This document shows, piece after piece, positions 61,717-64,000 of a stretch of 64,000 nt of DNA. A program made the position numbers and the translations under genes. Source of the stretch: Halosaccharopolyspora lacisalsi (GTDB taxonomy: Bacteria > Actinomycetota > Actinomycetes > Mycobacteriales > Pseudonocardiaceae); assembly GCF_014137975.1 (NCBI RefSeq), contig NZ_JACGWZ010000008.1, positions 62,001 through 126,000 on the forward strand. Direction: 5' to 3'. The notes below the pieces were generated by a model. That model was given only the letters and a program-made list of their open reading frames with translations. It searched no databases and was not told where the DNA came from. How positions within the stretch are numbered: position 1 is the first letter of the stretch; each line of letters begins with the position of its first letter.

Positions 61717-62697
61717 GTGGCTCCAGCGGTGGAAGTGAGCGACCTGGTCAAGCGCTATCCCAAGAGCCGGAGCAACGCCGTCGACGGGCTGAGTTTCCGG
61801 GTCCACCGAGGCGAGATCTTCGGGTTGCTCGGTCCGAACGGGGCCGGCAAGACCACCACGGTCGGCATCCTGACCACCAGGGTGGTGCTGACCGACGGTG
61901 ACGCCAAGGTCGGCGGCGTCAGCGTCGCTTCCGACCCGGTGGCCGCGCGCCACAAGGTGGCCGTGGTGCCGCAGCGGGTCAACCTCGACCGATCGCTGAA
62001 CGCCCGGCAGAACCTGCTCTTCCACGCCACCTACCACGGCATCGCACGGGCGCAGCGCCACCGGCTCGCCGACGAGCTGCTCGACCGGATGGGGCTGTCG
62101 GACAAGGCGAAGGCTCGCGTCGACGATCTCTCCGGCGGCCAGTCGCAGCGACTCATGATCGCTCGGGCGCTGATCCACCGCCCCGAGGTGCTGTTCCTGG
62201 ACGAGCCCTCCACCGGTCTCGACCCGCAGGCTCGGCTGTTCGTGCACGACCGGGTCAACGACCTGCGCTCCGAGGGGGTGACCGTCGTACTGACCACCCA
62301 CGACATGGACGAGGCCGAGAAGCTCTCCGACCGGGTCGGCGTGGTCGACCACGGCAAGCTGCTCACGCTGGACACGCCGGAAGCGCTGATCAGGTCGCTG
62401 CCGGGCAGCGGGACGATCGACGTCACCGTCCGGCCGAACGGCGTCGACTCCGACCGGCTGCTGGACCTGCTCTCGAGCGTGGCGGGGGTCGAGCGAGTGG
62501 AGCGGATCGGCACCGACCGGGGCGGCGGGGAACCGGAACCGCGACTGCGGCTCTACGTCGCGGAGGAACCCTCCGCGCTGCTCGGCCCGGTCGCGGCGAC
62601 CCTGCACGAGCACGACGTGGCCGTCAGCGACCTGTCACTGGGCTCACCGACGCTGGAGGACGTCTTCATCGAGATCACCGGGAGGGAGCTGCGTTGA
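61717..62697 (+). CDS. ABC exporter ATP-binding subunit (DrrA-type)
   Basis: This 326-residue ATPase has Walker A GPNGAGKTTT, Q-loop VVPQRVNLD, signature LSGGQSQRLMIARAL, Walker B VLFLDEPSTGLDP and the H-loop TTHDMDEAEKL. An extra C-terminal domain of about 90 residues, as in daunorubicin exporter DrrA, ends in SPTLEDVFIEITGREL. The GTG lies after GAAGGAGGAG with a seven-base spacer. Its stop overlaps the permease start. It likely exports a drug or lipid. Confidence 0.94.
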   Translation: MAPAVEVSDLVKRYPKSRSNAVDGLSFRVHRGEIFGLLGPNGAGKTTTVGILTTRVVLTDGDAKVGGVSVASDPVAARHKVAVVPQRVNLDRSLNARQNLLFHATYHGIARAQRHRLADELLDRMGLSDKAKARVDDLSGGQSQRLMIARALIHRPEVLFLDEPSTGLDPQARLFVHDRVNDLRSEGVTVVLTTHDMDEAEKLSDRVGVVDHGKLLTLDTPEALIRSLPGSGTIDVTVRPNGVDSDRLLDLLSSVAGVERVERIGTDRGGGEPEPRLRLYVAEEPSALLGPVAATLHEHDVAVSDLSLGSPTLEDVFIEITGRELR

Positions 62698-63464
62698 GCT
62701 CGATGCGCGCCTTCGTCGCCGTACTCGGCCGCGACGTGTTCGTCACCGGCAGGGAGCTGCCGAGCTTCCTGGCCCAGGTGCTGGTGCAGCCGGTGGCGCT
62801 GCTGTTCATCTTCGGCAAGGTGCTCGGTCAGCTCGGTTACACCCAGCCCGGCTATGCCCAGATCCTGCTGCCCGGGATGATCGCGCTCAACGCGTTCCTG
62901 GTCTCGTTGCAGAACACCTCGTTCCCGCTGGTGCTGGACTTCTCCTACTCCCGCGAGATCGAGGACCGGCTGCTGGCGCCGCTGCCGATCAGTTGGGTGG
63001 CGGCCGAGAAGATGCTTTTCGGAGCTCTGCGCGGGCTGTTCGCCGCGTTGCTGATGATCCCGATCGGCTTCGCGATGCTCGGCGACATCGACTGGAAGCT
63101 GTCGGGACTGCCGTTCGCGGTGCTGTGCATGGTGCTGGGATCGTTCGCCGGGGCCACGGTCGGCCTCACCGTCGGTGCGGCCGTGCCGCCGCGCCGGATC
63201 AACATCATGTTCGCGGTCATCCTCGCACCGCTGATCTTCACCGGGGCCAGCCAGTTCCCCTGGGCACAGCTGGATCAGCTGCGCTGGTTCCAGGTGTTGT
63301 GCCTGTTCAACCCGTTGACCTACGTCAGCGAGGGCATGCGCGGGGCGCTGCTGCCGTCCGTACCGCACATGGCCCCGTGGGTCTGCGTGGTCGCGCTCGT
63401 GGCCGCGTGCGGGATCTTCGGCGTGCTCGGGATCAAGTTCTTCCTCCGCCGCGCCCTGGACTGA
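62694..63464 (+). CDS. ABC-2 type permease (DrrB-type)
   Basis: This 256-residue membrane protein has six helices of the ABC-2 permease family. It includes FLAQVLVQPVALLFIFGKVLG, PGMIALNAFLVSLQNTSFPL and LAPLIFTGASQFPWAQL, and ends FNPLTYVSEGMRGAL, the NPL-x-Y-x-x-E-x-x-R family motif. The TTG start overlaps the ATPase stop (TTGA) and lies eight bases after GGGAGG; an ATG at 62703 is the alternative. A convergent palindromic terminator follows. Confidence 0.93.
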   Translation: MSSMRAFVAVLGRDVFVTGRELPSFLAQVLVQPVALLFIFGKVLGQLGYTQPGYAQILLPGMIALNAFLVSLQNTSFPLVLDFSYSREIEDRLLAPLPISWVAAEKMLFGALRGLFAALLMIPIGFAMLGDIDWKLSGLPFAVLCMVLGSFAGATVGLTVGAAVPPRRINIMFAVILAPLIFTGASQFPWAQLDQLRWFQVLCLFNPLTYVSEGMRGALLPSVPHMAPWVCVVALVAACGIFGVLGIKFFLRRALD

Positions 63465-63471
63465 ACAGGGT

Positions 63472-63514
63472 GAACGGGCCGTTTTGGCGGTGTGAGTGCC
63501 AAAACGGCCCGTTC
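63472..63514. terminator. Bidirectional terminator palindrome
   Basis: A 17-bp perfect stem (GAACGGGCCGTTTTGGC and its complement) with nine-base loop lies between the convergent permease and aminopeptidase genes. The TTTT/AAAA inside the stem recalls the leuA-type element in design but not in sequence. Confidence 0.8.
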
Positions 63515-63536
63515 CCCCTTCGGGAAAATCCCGGTG

Positions 63537-64000
63537 TCACCTCAGCGAGAGGGGGCCCTGCGCCTGCGGTTGCTTCGCGGCGAGGGTGTGGGCCTGGGCC
63601 TTACGCACCTCGGCCCGCTCCGCGCGGTTCTGCATCCCGTTGATGCTCTCGGTGCTGTGCGCGTAGCGCCCGATGACGTTGGCCAACGCCTTGGAGTTGC
63701 GCTCCAACGCCGTTCGGTCCACGTTGACCAGCGTGTCGCCGGGCTGGTGGTAGTTGGGGTCGAAGGCCTTGCCCGCCGTACCGCCCCACTTCGCGGCCTG
63801 GGCCTCGGTCTTGATTTCCTCGGCACCGGTGAACAGCCCACCGGCGGGGATCCCGTTGGCGATGAACTCACCGTAGTCGGACCGGCCGTCGAAGTCGGTT
63901 CCCTCGGCCTCGACGCCCTGCTTGTGCAGTGCCTTGACGAAGGCGTGCTCGATGGCCGCCGAACCCTGCGGGCCGGGACCAGCCCCCACGCCGTCGGAGT
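63537..64000 (-). CDS. M28-family aminopeptidase, C-terminal part
   Basis: The last 154 residues or so of a zinc aminopeptidase run in from the right edge. TDFDGRSDYGEFIANGIPAGGL holds the Asp/substrate-specificity loop, and FDPNYHQPGDT holds the final zinc His, as in Streptomyces griseus aminopeptidase. The GAEEIK motif lies between. After the catalytic domain, an Ala/Gln-rich tail (HTLAAKQPQAQGPLSLR) extends the protein. The signal peptide and other zinc ligands lie outside the window. It was probably secreted. Confidence 0.88.
   Translation of the reverse strand, partial: SDGVGAGPGPQGSAAIEHAFVKALHKQGVEAEGTDFDGRSDYGEFIANGIPAGGLFTGAEEIKTEAQAAKWGGTAGKAFDPNYHQPGDTLVNVDRTALERNSKALANVIGRYAHSTESINGMQNRAERAEVRKAQAHTLAAKQPQAQGPLSLR

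Overview
The window is about 70% G+C, is densely packed with genes and has strong G/C bias in third codon positions. It looks like chromosomal DNA of an actinomycete. The gene content fits the Pseudonocardiales, and a halophilic member such as Actinopolyspora is my best guess. The support for this is a BCCT-type osmolyte transporter, an ectoine-hydrolase-like peptidase, small chaplin-like secreted proteins, a complete conservon, and core gene order (ask-asd / leuA / recR-ybaB / dnaX-ffs-tRNA-Ser / tadA-tyrA / pat) matching what I recall of the mycobacterial chromosome. The genus is an inference.

Layout. 0-16 kb: the edge of an FGGY sugar kinase, a Uma2 nuclease, ask-asd (with an internal start for the aspartokinase beta chain), a PIG-V-type mannosyltransferase, a nitroreductase, a kynureninase-like enzyme, leuA behind a three-leucine leader peptide, a three-gene catabolic-looking cassette (M24 peptidase, enolase-superfamily enzyme, barrel hydrolase), and recR-ybaB. 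16-34 kb: an S9 peptidase, dnaX, SRP RNA, tRNA-Ser(GGA), a chaplin-like protein, YihY, a BCCT transporter, an Old Yellow Enzyme, a secreted GH97 glycosidase, an aldehyde dehydrogenase, a GGDEF-EAL protein, tRNA-Ser(CGA), CsbD and the tadA pair. 34-44 kb: tyrA, a thiolase with an altered active site, TetR-P450, an MFS exporter, and a tight operon of LCP protein, zinc-knuckle protein, small membrane protein and Ser/Thr kinase.

44.4-46.8 kb is a gene graveyard beside tRNA-Arg and tRNA-Ser. It holds a frameshifted DUF4190/GAF-ANTAR chimera, an orphan small ORF, a glycosyltransferase C-terminal fragment and a tyrosine-integrase fragment, and probably records an old integrative element. 47-54.5 kb: acetoacetyl-CoA ligase, a dicarboxylate symporter, an aromatic aminotransferase (partner of tyrA), a broken MarR-like gene, a coiled-coil protein, a second chaplin-like protein and an L,D-transpeptidase lipoprotein. 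54.9-60.3 kb: a six-gene conservon (sensor kinase, roadblock, DUF742, Ras-like GTPase and two P450s, one lacking the ExxR motif). 60.9-64 kb: tRNA-Ser(TGA), MarR with a DrrAB-like ABC exporter, and the edge of an M28 aminopeptidase.

The most interesting non-coding signals are two families of dispersed perfect palindromes (copies at 9.7 and 49.3 kb; copies at 18.4, 33.9 and 49.2 kb), many strong intergenic hairpins, and the leuA attenuator. All four serine tRNA isoacceptors lie within this one window.
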